Below the pieces are notes generated by a model. That model made no database searches. It saw only the letters and a list, made by a program, of their open reading frames with translations, and was not told where the DNA came from. Below are positions 8,830 to 17,214 of a stretch of 64,000 nucleotides of DNA, piece after piece. Location: assembly GCF_009601765.2 (NCBI RefSeq), contig NZ_CP045700.1:372001-436000 (forward strand), given 5' to 3'. Origin of the DNA: Vibrio algicola. GTDB lineage: Bacteria > Pseudomonadota > Gammaproteobacteria > Enterobacterales > Vibrionaceae. Every line of letters starts with the position of its first letter. The stretch's first letter is position 1. The position numbers were made by a program, and so were the translations under genes.

Positions 8830-9897
8830 ATGGATTTTAAAAGCATGGATGTGATGAAATTTTTTACGGTATCAAATACCTCAATGTGTTGTGCTTTAGC
8901 ACTAAGCGCAAATGTCTACGCCAATGAAGATGCGAAGGGCTACTCAATTGTTCCTTATATCATTAATGGTAATGAAGCGGATGTTGCTGCATTTCCTTAC
9001 ATGGGGCTATTGCTCAAAGACTATTTAGATACCACAACCACAGAATATCCTAATGGTTATCTTGTTACTTTGTGTGGCTCAACTGTACTGGACGAACGTC
9101 ATGTGTTGACCGCTGCCCATTGTGTTGAGGCGATCACTGATGCTCAAAAAGAAGAAAACAAAAGATTGGCGGTGGTATTTAAGGTGCAAAATATCAATTC
9201 CGATATATTTGCTAATACTAAGTATTCGGTTGAATCTATCTATTATCACGATGATTACAACATCAATAATAATTTATCCCATGATATTGCAATTCTAAAT
9301 CTCTCAGAGCCCATTAGCAGTGATGATGTTTCGCGTAATAGCTATGTTGCAATAGCGGGGAGTGAGAGTGACTACCGTAGTAATGATTTTCAATTTACTC
9401 TGATCGGCTACGGTAATACCGGGCCTGCAACCTCCAATCCAAATGAAAACAATTCTAAAGTATTACAAAAGACTAAAGTCAGTTATATAACAGCAGATGA
9501 GTGTCAGAAAAACTACCCTGATGTAGATGATGCACAAATTTGTGTAACAGGTTCCATAGCGAATATGCTGCGTACAGGAGCCTGCCAGGGAGATTCAGGT
9601 GTGCCATTGCTTTACAGGCGAAATAATACGACATACCAAGCTGGTTTAGTCAGCTTTGGACCTGAATCGTGTGGTGATACCAGCCAAGTTGTCCAAAGTG
9701 TATATACTGAACTGGTGGATTATCAAGGCTGGATCAGCTCGGTATTAAATGGTACGGCTACCCCAAAACAGGCTATGAATGAAACCGATGATGATAGCAA
9801 TAACGAATCCTCTAATAGCAGTTCTGGTGGTGGCTCTTTAGGTGGTTTTGGATTGGCATTGTTAGGTTTGATTTATTGGAATCGTCGTCGTAGGTAA
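8830..9897 (+). CDS. Trypsin-fold serine protease with GlyGly-CTERM anchor
   Basis: A 355-residue S1-family protease. The triad reads His97 (TAAHC), Asp152 (SHDIAIL) and Ser256 (CQGDSG). The residue six before the serine, which sets S1 specificity, is Gly250 rather than the Asp of trypsin, so cleavage after Lys/Arg is not expected. GDSGV replaces GDSGG. The tail from about 327 is Ser/Gly-rich with GGG..GG, one hydrophobic helix and a basic end: a GlyGly-CTERM signal, processed by rhombosortase in this group and associated with type II secretion. Starts at 8845 or 8854 would give a cleaner signal peptide. Confidence 0.88.
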   Translation: MDFKSMDVMKFFTVSNTSMCCALALSANVYANEDAKGYSIVPYIINGNEADVAAFPYMGLLLKDYLDTTTTEYPNGYLVTLCGSTVLDERHVLTAAHCVEAITDAQKEENKRLAVVFKVQNINSDIFANTKYSVESIYYHDDYNINNNLSHDIAILNLSEPISSDDVSRNSYVAIAGSESDYRSNDFQFTLIGYGNTGPATSNPNENNSKVLQKTKVSYITADECQKNYPDVDDAQICVTGSIANMLRTGACQGDSGVPLLYRRNNTTYQAGLVSFGPESCGDTSQVVQSVYTELVDYQGWISSVLNGTATPKQAMNETDDDSNNESSNSSSGGGSLGGFGLALLGLIYWNRRRR

Positions 9898-10024
9898 GAA
9901 AATCAACAAACTCAATAATGCAATTGTGATTATTTGGTTGCGGTGTTTTTCAAGGTAGTAGTGATAATTTTTCAAGGTAATTGTGATAAACTGATTTAAA
10001 ACAATATGAATTTAAAGGAATAAA

Positions 10025-10519
10025 ATGAAAAAGTTAATTGTGGCTCTAAGCTTGGTGACCATTTTAGCAGGGTGTGATAACAATGAGGTTGGGGATGTGT
10101 CTTTAGGGCTATTCACCACCAAAGATATTAAATTGAACACTTTAATTGATCCAGAAGTTGCCGGTGTGACCTGTCATATAGCCTCAATTGAAGCGAATTT
10201 AAGTTTATCTGATCCGAGTGATAGCTCGATTTCTTGCCGTCAAACCGGAGAAATTACCCCTGAAATGATTGCGGGTATTGATCGCTCAGAATCAGGTGAA
10301 ACGGTCTTTAAAAAATCAAAAAGCGTGTTCTTTAAGACCATGAAGATCCGCCGTATTTTTGATGCTAAGAGCCAAACCTTAATGTACCTTTCTTATTCGA
10401 CTAAAGAGACATCGGGCAGTTTCAAACATAGCCTATCAACGGTTCCTCTATGGGGCACGAAAGCGTATAAAACACCAGAAATGCTGGCGCAAGAAAAAGC
10501 CCTTAAAGATGCAGAATAA
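10025..10519 (+). CDS. creA: CreA-like periplasmic protein / lipoprotein
   Basis: A 164-residue exported protein. The N terminus has a signal with a lipobox-like LAGC at about residues 14-17, followed by the conserved CreA core: VSLGLFTTKDIKLNTL, GVTCHI, SISCRQTG, and SVFFKTMKIRRIFD. CreA is a widespread family whose molecular function is not known; the name comes from the E. coli creABCD locus, but creB, creC and creD are not here. AAGGAAT precedes the start. It is transcribed alone and followed by a clear terminator. Confidence 0.85.
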   Translation: MKKLIVALSLVTILAGCDNNEVGDVSLGLFTTKDIKLNTLIDPEVAGVTCHIASIEANLSLSDPSDSSISCRQTGEITPEMIAGIDRSESGETVFKKSKSVFFKTMKIRRIFDAKSQTLMYLSYSTKETSGSFKHSLSTVPLWGTKAYKTPEMLAQEKALKDAE

Positions 10520-10600
10520 AGCAAGTTAAGTCTTGGGTTTAAATTCATGATCAGATTAATAAATCATTGATTTTAAATAGCAACTGTTATTAGTGATCCT

Positions 10601-10633
10601 AAAAGCCTAGTGAATATTTACTAGGCTTTTTTA
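10601..10633 (+). terminator. Rho-independent terminator after creA
   Basis: AAAAGCCTAGT (10601-10611) pairs with ACTAGGCTTTT (10620-10630) around an 8-nt loop and continues into T residues. Confidence 0.85.
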
Positions 10634-10724
10634 TTGGCAAGTATCCTGTTACTTATTGCTTGAAAGTGCTATGGTCATTGGCTCTTTCTGATCAGAAAAA
10701 ATTTGATGGATGATAGGAAATATT

Positions 10725-11273
10725 ATGGAGTCGCGAGTATCTCAGTTAATTGCACAAAAGATACAATGGTTATCTCACCATGTTGATGTAGCATTCCCAA
10801 CGCCAGAAAGCCTACAAGGGCGAGAGTTATACCTTGCGGCGCAAGCGACAAAGACCTTTACTACTCAAATTTCTAGCGAGCTATTATCTCAAGCCAGTCA
10901 ATATCCAATTTGGTTAGATGAAGTGGTGTTGGTTGATTTTCATCGCTTAACCATTATGTTTTCGATTCTGCAAGCAAAAGCGTGGTCACAGCAACCAGAA
11001 CAAGAAAAGTTGGTGATCGAGTTTTTAACTCAAATTATGTTAGATGATGATTACCAATTGTACATGGGGTTTAAACAAGGTGAAGCGGTGGCAGCATTGA
11101 TTGTACATAAAAGCGTGGCAACGACCGAAGATCCTTCTGAGTATTTATTGCTTTCAGATGTGTATTTATCAAGCGGCTATCAAGTAGAAACAGCATTACC
11201 ATTTTTTGCCTCTGTAATTGATTTATACCAACAGCCAAATGATAAAAAAACAATCATAGTTTATCCATTATAA
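10725..11273 (+). CDS. Uncharacterised soluble protein
   Basis: A 182-residue acidic protein without a signal peptide or membrane helix and with no motif I recognise. It has several predicted helical stretches, for example SRVSQLIAQKIQWL near the start. ATG 10725 is chosen over ATG 10710 because AGGAAA lies 6-7 nt upstream of it. It is flanked by the creA terminator and a 178-bp gap before the YieH-like gene, so it is probably monocistronic. Codon use does not stand out from its neighbours. Function is unknown. Confidence 0.65.
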   Translation: MESRVSQLIAQKIQWLSHHVDVAFPTPESLQGRELYLAAQATKTFTTQISSELLSQASQYPIWLDEVVLVDFHRLTIMFSILQAKAWSQQPEQEKLVIEFLTQIMLDDDYQLYMGFKQGEAVAALIVHKSVATTEDPSEYLLLSDVYLSSGYQVETALPFFASVIDLYQQPNDKKTIIVYPL

Positions 11274-11451
11274 AGTCATATTAACCATATCAATGGGATG
11301 TTTGCTCTCCTTGTATTGTTAACAAAAGTGATCTTGTTTGAATTTCTAGAGTTTGATTCGGTTTGATCTAACAGTTTACCTAACCTTTGCTTTCTTAATT
11401 TATCTCTCAAAGCCAGACTGAAAGTATAAATTTTAAAAGAGGGTAGCAAGG

Positions 11452-12114
11452 ATGTCTCAATCCCAGATCAAATGCGTTATATTTGATTGCGATGGCACGC
11501 TAGTGGATAGCGAAACGCTATGCTGCCAAGCATTAGTACAAGTATTTGCCAATTACGGTGCTAAAGTAAGTTATGACAACTGCATGGCGAACTTTCAGGG
11601 CGGGAAAATGTTCGATATTCTCAAAGATATCAGTGAGAGTGTCGGGTTGACTATTCCAATGGAAATACTGGAGCCTCAGTATCGTGAAGTTATGCGTCAA
11701 TTATTTACCGACCAACTCAAACCTATCCCGCATGCGCTAGAAACCGTTCAATATCTAATTAGTCAAAATATTGCGGTGTGCGTAGTTTCCAATGGACCAA
11801 CCGCGAAGATGCAACAATCTCTTGAACTGACCGGAATGTTTGATCTTTTTGAAAATAATATCTTCAGTGCATTTGATATTAATTGCTGGAAACCCGAACC
11901 CGATTTACTGCTGTATGCGGCCATGCAGATGGGCTTTAAACTTGAAGAGTGCTTATTTGTGGATGATACCGAAAACGGAGTAAAAGCGGGTATCAATGCA
12001 GGGATCCAGACTATTCATTTTACACCATTAGAAGCTAAAGTGATTCAGCACCCATTAGTGAGTCATATTGCGAATTTATCTGAACTGCAAAAATTACCGC
12101 TATTTCATCATTAG
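11452..12114 (+). CDS. yieH: HAD-superfamily phosphatase, YieH-like (6-phosphogluconate phosphatase)
   Basis: A 220-residue HAD enzyme with nucleophile motif FDCDGTLVDSE (about residues 10-20), SNGP motif II, a WKPEPDLL lysine block and VDDTENGVKAG. Its order and spacing follow E. coli YieH, which dephosphorylates 6-phosphogluconate and some other phosphates in the cytosol. A good GAGGG ribosome-binding site lies before ATG 11452. This is the second YqaB/YieH-type sugar phosphatase in 5 kb, though the two are not in one operon. Family is firm; substrate is by analogy. Confidence 0.85.
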   Translation: MSQSQIKCVIFDCDGTLVDSETLCCQALVQVFANYGAKVSYDNCMANFQGGKMFDILKDISESVGLTIPMEILEPQYREVMRQLFTDQLKPIPHALETVQYLISQNIAVCVVSNGPTAKMQQSLELTGMFDLFENNIFSAFDINCWKPEPDLLLYAAMQMGFKLEECLFVDDTENGVKAGINAGIQTIHFTPLEAKVIQHPLVSHIANLSELQKLPLFHH

Positions 12115-12243
12115 CTAATATTATAAATACTCAAACTAATCAGGAGATCTATCATAATAGATTTGTGAGGATTGAACAAAGGGTCGTGTGTGATGTTATA
12201 TCGCCAAATTTCACTACCTATAAACGACCGTTTTGATCGTTAA

Positions 12244-13791
12244 TTATGTTTTATCATCTTTAATATTTAAAGCTTCACCATAATCACCAGCAACCTTTTT
12301 CGCAGGTTTATGTTCATCGGTTAGCTCCGTTGAGATTGCGGATTCAGTTGTTGTCGCCTTAGTCTCATCAATATCAGTTTTTACTTTTACTACTGGCGTT
12401 GTAATTGGAAGATCACCACGCTGTAATTTGGCTTTCTTCAAGGTTCGATGTAGTAATTGGGTGTAAATAGGTTGTCCACCGAGTAACTGCGCCATGATGG
12501 TCGCGCCCAAAGTGGTAATGATCAGTGGCAAGATCAAATGATAGTTATTAGTCATTTCAATAACCAGTAAAATACCGGTGATAGGGGCTCGAACTGTTGC
12601 TGCAAACAATGCCCCCATACCTGCAATCGCAAACATTCCAGGTTCAATGGGTAAGCTTGGGTCAATATAAAGGGCAAATTGACCAAAGAAGGTACCAAAT
12701 AATGTTCCTAGTGCCAGCATCGGAGCAAAAATACCACCTGGAGCACCAGACCCAAAACAAATTAACGTTGTGGCAATACGCGCAAGAAATAGGATCATTA
12801 AGAAACTAATACTGTAGTCACCATTAGTTGCACCAGGAATAAGCTCAACCCCACCACCGGTTAATTCAGGTAAGTAAATCAGTAATAAACCAAATACACC
12901 ACCAATAACAGTACCAGTGATCAAGTAGCGTTTACGTTCATTTCTATGGATCAGCGCGAACATATCTTGCGCCCAAGTAACCAAGCGATTGAAGGTGACA
13001 CCAAAAATACCAAACATCAGACCAAGAACTAAGAAAAGCCATAAAGTGTGTAATTCTGGAGGGTTGTATTGCGGCATGGTGATCACCGCATCTTGACCCT
13101 TTATGCTGCGAAATACTAAGGTCGACATTACAGAGGAAATAATAACGGCTTTAATTGACAATAAGTTGTATCGAAAGTGAGGACGCATTTCTTCAACCAC
13201 AAACATGATACCCGCGAGAGGAGCATTGAATGCGGCAGTTAAGCCACCAGCGGCACCACAAGCTAATAAAGAGTGTCGTCCATCAGGGTCTTTTAAGCGA
13301 AAAATATCAGAAACCATACGTCCAATATTTCCGCCCATTTGTACTGTAGGACCTTCACGGCCTAATACCATCCCCGATCCAAGTGCACCTAGACCACCAA
13401 AGAATTTTACTGGTATAACACGCCACCAGCGAACGGGGCGAATATCATCCATCGCGCCTTCTATTTCAGGAATACCAGAACCGGAGGCTTCAGGAGCAAA
13501 ACGGTTTACAAGGTAGTAACCGACAAAAGCGAGTGCAGCACTAACAAGGATGGCGGTTAACCACAAAGGCACAGCGGAACCAACTTCTTGCTTTAACCAT
13601 TCAGTACGAGTCTCTGATATCCAAGTGACGGCTATTTCAAAAAAGGTGCCGACAAAACCAGCTAAAATACCAACGATGGCAGATAATAACAAAATCGAAA
13701 CGGGGGTTTTATCCCGAGTTAAAATTACTCCGACAAATTTTTTCGATTTGTATTGAGTAAAAGATTTTTTAAACGCTTTTGTTTTAGCCAT
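12244..13791 (-). CDS. clcA: H+/Cl- exchange transporter ClcA
   Basis: A 515-residue ClC-family membrane antiporter with about ten or more hydrophobic segments. The anion-pathway signatures GSGIPEIEG, GREGPTVQMGG (with the gating glutamate) and GAPGGIFAPML are intact. In enterobacteria ClcA exchanges chloride for protons during extreme acid stress. The last 60-70 residues form a charged cytoplasmic tail rich in Thr, Lys and Glu, longer than in E. coli ClcA. The gene stands alone, with a long non-coding region upstream. Confidence 0.95.
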   Translation of the reverse strand: MAKTKAFKKSFTQYKSKKFVGVILTRDKTPVSILLLSAIVGILAGFVGTFFEIAVTWISETRTEWLKQEVGSAVPLWLTAILVSAALAFVGYYLVNRFAPEASGSGIPEIEGAMDDIRPVRWWRVIPVKFFGGLGALGSGMVLGREGPTVQMGGNIGRMVSDIFRLKDPDGRHSLLACGAAGGLTAAFNAPLAGIMFVVEEMRPHFRYNLLSIKAVIISSVMSTLVFRSIKGQDAVITMPQYNPPELHTLWLFLVLGLMFGIFGVTFNRLVTWAQDMFALIHRNERKRYLITGTVIGGVFGLLLIYLPELTGGGVELIPGATNGDYSISFLMILFLARIATTLICFGSGAPGGIFAPMLALGTLFGTFFGQFALYIDPSLPIEPGMFAIAGMGALFAATVRAPITGILLVIEMTNNYHLILPLIITTLGATIMAQLLGGQPIYTQLLHRTLKKAKLQRGDLPITTPVVKVKTDIDETKATTTESAISTELTDEHKPAKKVAGDYGEALNIKDDKT

Positions 13792-14094
13792 TAGGGTTTG
13801 AGATTCCTATGATGATGAGGAAGTGATAAAAATGAGATCCAGATTATAAAATATTATGAAATAATTACATCTAATTGTTACGAAAAGTAAGTTTACTCAT
13901 AAAGTAGTAAAATAGCACAGATTTTATCAGAAAATATTATTTTGGATCAGCTTGTAATTTGAAAGTTATGAACCATACTTTTTATAGGTAGAAGACATAC
14001 TTTACAGGGAGGGAATAGCTTCTGCAGGCGAAAGCCAAATCGACACAGTAATACGTTAACTGACATAGCGCGAAACACTTCAATGTTGTTAGAT

Positions 14095-14300
14095 ATTTAG
14101 ATTTATCGTGACAAAGTAAAAAGAGATACCGCAACAAAATACACAGTAAACGCTACACAGAAAGACGTGACAAAGGCTACATAGTAAAAGGCTACATAGT
14201 AAAAAGTGACAAAGTAATATGTACACCGCTACAAAATAGATACAAAGCAACAAAGCAACATAACAACAAAGATAAGCGCTAGAAACACATATGTTAAAGA
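14095..14300. repeat. A/C-rich degenerate repeat tract
   Basis: Short related words recur (GACAAAG, CAACAAAG, GCTACA, AGTAAAA). One 15-bp unit, GGCTACATAGTAAAA, is repeated exactly in tandem at 14175-14189 and 14190-14204. The plus strand is poor in T. The minus-strand frame across it is only low-complexity Leu/Cys/Val/Tyr text. Confidence 0.7.
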
Positions 14301-14390
14301 CACAAAACGTTTCAAGATACATGCTTTAAAGTAAAAAACACGTGTTAGTAACAAAGAGTACAATGTGGAAAGTGTAACGTAACAAACTGA

Positions 14391-14492
14391 GAAATCCTCG
14401 ACCTATGGTCAACAGGATATATTACCTGATTGACTCGCATACTCACGATTGAGTCTCGAGGGGAAAGCGCACTGCAATTGGTGCGCTTTTTA
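14391..14492 (+). ncRNA. Candidate structured RNA with intrinsic terminator upstream of yeiR
   Basis: CCTCGA (14396-14401) can pair with TCGAGG (14456-14461), enclosing a hairpin GTCAA-C-AGG (14408-14416) with CCT-GA-TTGAC (14425-14434). GACTC (14432-14436) can instead pair with GAGTC (14451-14455), so the two inner stems exclude each other. A 9-bp GC-rich terminator stem follows at 14464-14489. It could be a small RNA or an attenuated leader of yeiR, whose start is about 175 nt further on. No known riboswitch or sRNA family is recognised, and no strong promoter was found. Confidence 0.4.
14464..14492 (+). terminator. Strong intrinsic terminator upstream of yeiR
   Basis: AAAGCGCAC (14464-14472) pairs perfectly with GTGCGCTTT (14481-14489) around an 8-nt loop, followed by TT. 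There is no annotated protein gene just upstream on this strand, so it must end a non-coding or leader transcript. Confidence 0.75.
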
Positions 14493-14667
14493 CTGTCTAG
14501 CATTCGATACAGAGTCATTAATTATTGTTGAAATATAGATGTTAGGGTGTAACCCGACCAATGGATTAACGGGATGAATTGTGGAGGTTATAACCGAGCC
14601 CTCCATCAACTAATACTGCAATTCAACCAATAAAAGTATATACTGCCGGCTCTCACAAGGAGCATCT

Positions 14668-15666
14668 ATGTCACAGCGAGTCGCTACAAATATCATTACC
14701 GGTTTTTTAGGTGCGGGTAAAACCACCACCATCTTACATTTATTAAAGAATAAGCCTAAAGACGAAAATTGGGCGGTTTTAGTTAATGAATTTGGTGAAA
14801 TTGGTATTGATGGTGCCTTGATGACCGAGCAAGGCGCGATGATCAAAGAGATCCCTGGTGGGTGTATGTGCTGTACCGCTGGTGTCCCAATGTCTGTGGG
14901 TATTAATGCGCTATTACGAACCAAGCCCGACCGTTTATTGATTGAACCAACGGGACTCGGTCATCCCAAAGAAGTGACTTCCAAATTACTCTCTGAGCAA
15001 TTCGCTCCTTATGTTGATCTAAAAGCGACCATTGCTTTAGTCGATCCTCGTCATATCTCAGATGAAAAATATACGGCTAATCAAAATTTTAATGACCAAC
15101 TTGACTCCGCTCAAATTATCATCGCCAATAAAGCGGATCAATCATCTGAACAAGATATCGATAATTTAATCCTTTGGTTTGAACAGTTTAAACTCAAGCA
15201 TCCATTAGGCGCTGAACGATTACAGCTAGTGACAACGTCACAAGGTTCAATTGATTTAGTTTTACTTGAACAGGTAAGAGTCGCAGAAGCGTTAACGGCA
15301 TCAGAACATTCAAGTCATAGCCATGGTCATTTAGATCCACAATTTGGCTTACAACCAGGACAAGAATACGTTCGTAAAGAAAATAAAGGACAAGGTTATT
15401 TTAGTTGTGGTTGGTTATTTGGTGCAGAGTTTATTTTCAATTTTGATCAACTATTTTCTATGTTGTCATCGCTCACTGCCGAGCGAGTCAAAGCGGTAAT
15501 GAATACCGATCAGGGCTGCTATGCGTTTAATATGTCGAATGGTGTTGTATCAGTCAATCAAATGACACTGGAAGGTTATGAATCTCGAATTGAAGTGATC
15601 GATAGCGAGTTAATGCCATGGCAACAACTGGAAGATGTTTTATTATCTTTAATTATCAATAAATAG
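14668..15666 (+). CDS. yeiR: COG0523 zinc-binding GTPase YeiR
   Basis: A 332-residue G3E GTPase of the COG0523 metallochaperone family. The P-loop GFLGAGKT lies at residues 12-19 and the signature metal motif GGCMCC at 64-69, with the Walker B and base-recognition regions IEPTGLG and IIANKAD. A His-rich stretch (SSHSHGHL) near residue 215 is typical of metal carriers. It tracks E. coli YeiR, reported to bind zinc and hydrolyse GTP. AAGGAG precedes the ATG. ygbA follows 4 bp after the stop, so they are co-transcribed. Confidence 0.92.
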   Translation: MSQRVATNIITGFLGAGKTTTILHLLKNKPKDENWAVLVNEFGEIGIDGALMTEQGAMIKEIPGGCMCCTAGVPMSVGINALLRTKPDRLLIEPTGLGHPKEVTSKLLSEQFAPYVDLKATIALVDPRHISDEKYTANQNFNDQLDSAQIIIANKADQSSEQDIDNLILWFEQFKLKHPLGAERLQLVTTSQGSIDLVLLEQVRVAEALTASEHSSHSHGHLDPQFGLQPGQEYVRKENKGQGYFSCGWLFGAEFIFNFDQLFSMLSSLTAERVKAVMNTDQGCYAFNMSNGVVSVNQMTLEGYESRIEVIDSELMPWQQLEDVLLSLIINK

Positions 15667-15670
15667 ACCA

Positions 15671-16102
15671 ATGAAAAAAACACTTTCAAATAGCGAATTA
15701 CTTATCGGTTCGTTGCAAACTGAATATAAAACCTTGCAAGCAATGATTGGCATTTATTGTCCTGCCCATCATGCTACTAACTTGGGTGATAAAAATCATC
15801 AGGGGTTATGCCAAGAGTGCCAAAGTTTGTTAGATTACGCAGAAATGCGCTTAGATCGTTGCCCTTATGGTGAAACCAAACCAACCTGCAATAAATGCCC
15901 AATCCACTGTTATAAACCAGAACCAAAAGCTCAAATGCGTGAGGTGATGATTTATGCGGGTCCTCGCATGTTAATGCCACATCCGATCTTGGCGATCCGT
16001 CATTTAATTAAAGAGCGTAAAAAAGCGGCAGGGAAACCCGCCGCGAATCAATCAAACCGTGCTAAAAGAAAAGCAAACTACGAGCGCTCAGGAAATAACT
16101 AG
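15671..16102 (+). CDS. ygbA: YgbA-family protein (nitrous-oxide-stimulated promoter family)
   Basis: A 143-residue protein with conserved cysteines at IYCPAHH, GLCQECQ, RCPYG and CNKCPIHCY, and the MREVMIYAGPRML block. It matches the YgbA_NO family, whose E. coli member is induced by nitric oxide through NsrR. Clustered cysteines suggest a metal or Fe-S site, but the function is unproven. A basic tail follows. It starts 4 bp after yeiR and its stop overlaps the stop of the convergent ylqF by 4 bp. Confidence 0.87.
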   Translation: MKKTLSNSELLIGSLQTEYKTLQAMIGIYCPAHHATNLGDKNHQGLCQECQSLLDYAEMRLDRCPYGETKPTCNKCPIHCYKPEPKAQMREVMIYAGPRMLMPHPILAIRHLIKERKKAAGKPAANQSNRAKRKANYERSGNN

Positions 16103-17049
16103 CGTTTATTACGCAGATAACGTTTACGGCGCTCTTCTTTTTTCTTAATTTGTGCTTCTTTTTTACGTTCAGCTTCAATTTCTACATCAATCAATTCTTG
16201 AGTGATCATTTCTGGTCGCTCAAGAGTGATTTTTCCTAATGTACCGCTGCGTAATTCATGCAATAAAATTTCAGACGATTTGTGTAAATCAATTCGGCCA
16301 CCAGCGCGCAATGCACCACGTTTACGCCCAATCTCTTCCATCAACTCAATTTCTGTTTGTGGTAATTCTTCAATATTGTAGCGCTCTTTCAATAAGTCTG
16401 GGTATTCCTTGGCAAGGTATTCCACTGTATAAAAAGCCACTTCATCATATTCCATTGCCGTATCTTTAACCGCGCCAGTTGCGGCTAAACGAAAACCACT
16501 GTGCGGATTCTCAACTTTAGGCCATAAAATCCCAGGGGTATCCGACAATACTATGCCGTTTTGTAGATTAATACGCTGTTGGCGACGCGTTACCGCTGGC
16601 TGGTTACCCGTTTGTGCAATCATGCGACCGGCCAACGTATTGATAATCGTTGATTTTCCTACGTTCGGTATACCCATGATCATGGTGCGAATATCTTTAC
16701 CAATATCACTACGATGTGGCGCTAACTTTCGACATAACTCCATGATTTTAAACACTTCTTGCGGGTTTTCAGTGGTGATCGCCATGGCTTTAACGCCTTG
16801 CTCTTTTTCAAAGTGATCGATCCATAACTGGGTTAGCTCCGGATCGGATAAATCACGTTTGTTGAGCACTTTAATACAAGGTTTATCACCGCGCAGATGT
16901 GAAATTAACGGATTTTCACTAGAGAACGGAATACGCGCATCCAGCACTTCAATAATTACGTCGATTTTAGGGATAACTTCTTCTATTTCTTTACGAGCTT
17001 TGTGCATATGGCCCGGAAACCATTGGATGCTGTTGTTAATTGTCGACAT
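16099..17049 (-). CDS. ylqF: Ribosome-biogenesis GTPase YlqF/RbgA family
   Basis: A 316-residue circularly permuted GTPase: the G4 motif NKRDL (about 62-66) precedes the P-loop GIPNVGKST (about 126-134) and G3 DTPG (about 171). The N terminus has the family block WFPGHMHKARKEI. Bacillus RbgA, the best-studied member, helps late 50S assembly. The C terminus is strongly basic and helical (KKKEERRKR), as expected for an rRNA binder. Convergent with ygbA, sharing a 4-bp stop overlap. Confidence 0.9.
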   Translation of the reverse strand: MSTINNSIQWFPGHMHKARKEIEEVIPKIDVIIEVLDARIPFSSENPLISHLRGDKPCIKVLNKRDLSDPELTQLWIDHFEKEQGVKAMAITTENPQEVFKIMELCRKLAPHRSDIGKDIRTMIMGIPNVGKSTIINTLAGRMIAQTGNQPAVTRRQQRINLQNGIVLSDTPGILWPKVENPHSGFRLAATGAVKDTAMEYDEVAFYTVEYLAKEYPDLLKERYNIEELPQTEIELMEEIGRKRGALRAGGRIDLHKSSEILLHELRSGTLGKITLERPEMITQELIDVEIEAERKKEAQIKKKEERRKRYLRNKR

Positions 17050-17148
17050 TGAATCGCCTTTAATTGGATGCAGTATTAAGATTTTTTAATTAAGGCGGAT
17101 ATTAACACCTTCTTTGGTTTTAGGGGAGTTTTGCCTACTCTTGCATTC

Positions 17149-17185
17149 AAATCATCACAAGAGTTTACTCACCTTGTGATGATTT
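17149..17185. terminator. Perfect inverted repeat 3' of ltaE
   Basis: AAATCATCACAAG (17149-17161) and CTTGTGATGATTT (17173-17185) are a perfect 13-bp inverted repeat around an 11-nt loop. No long T-run follows on either strand, so it may be an RNA-stabilising hairpin rather than a classic terminator. Confidence 0.5.
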
Positions 17186-17214
17186 AATCACAGATAATTT
17201 AATGTTTGTCACAC

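Larger units (their letters stand above)
13792..14667. other. 876-bp non-coding region between clcA and yeiR
   Basis: No convincing gene is seen. From 13792 to about 14090 it is plain AT-rich sequence. From about 14095 to 14300 it is A/C-rich and repetitive. From 14391 to 14492 it can fold into a structured RNA ending in a strong terminator. The last 170 bases lead to the yeiR ribosome-binding site. Confidence 0.7.

Noticed and set aside
14089..14322. 77-codon minus-strand frame in the repeat tract
   Set aside because: Low-complexity Leu/Cys/Val/Tyr text produced by the A/C-rich repeats, with no ribosome-binding site.
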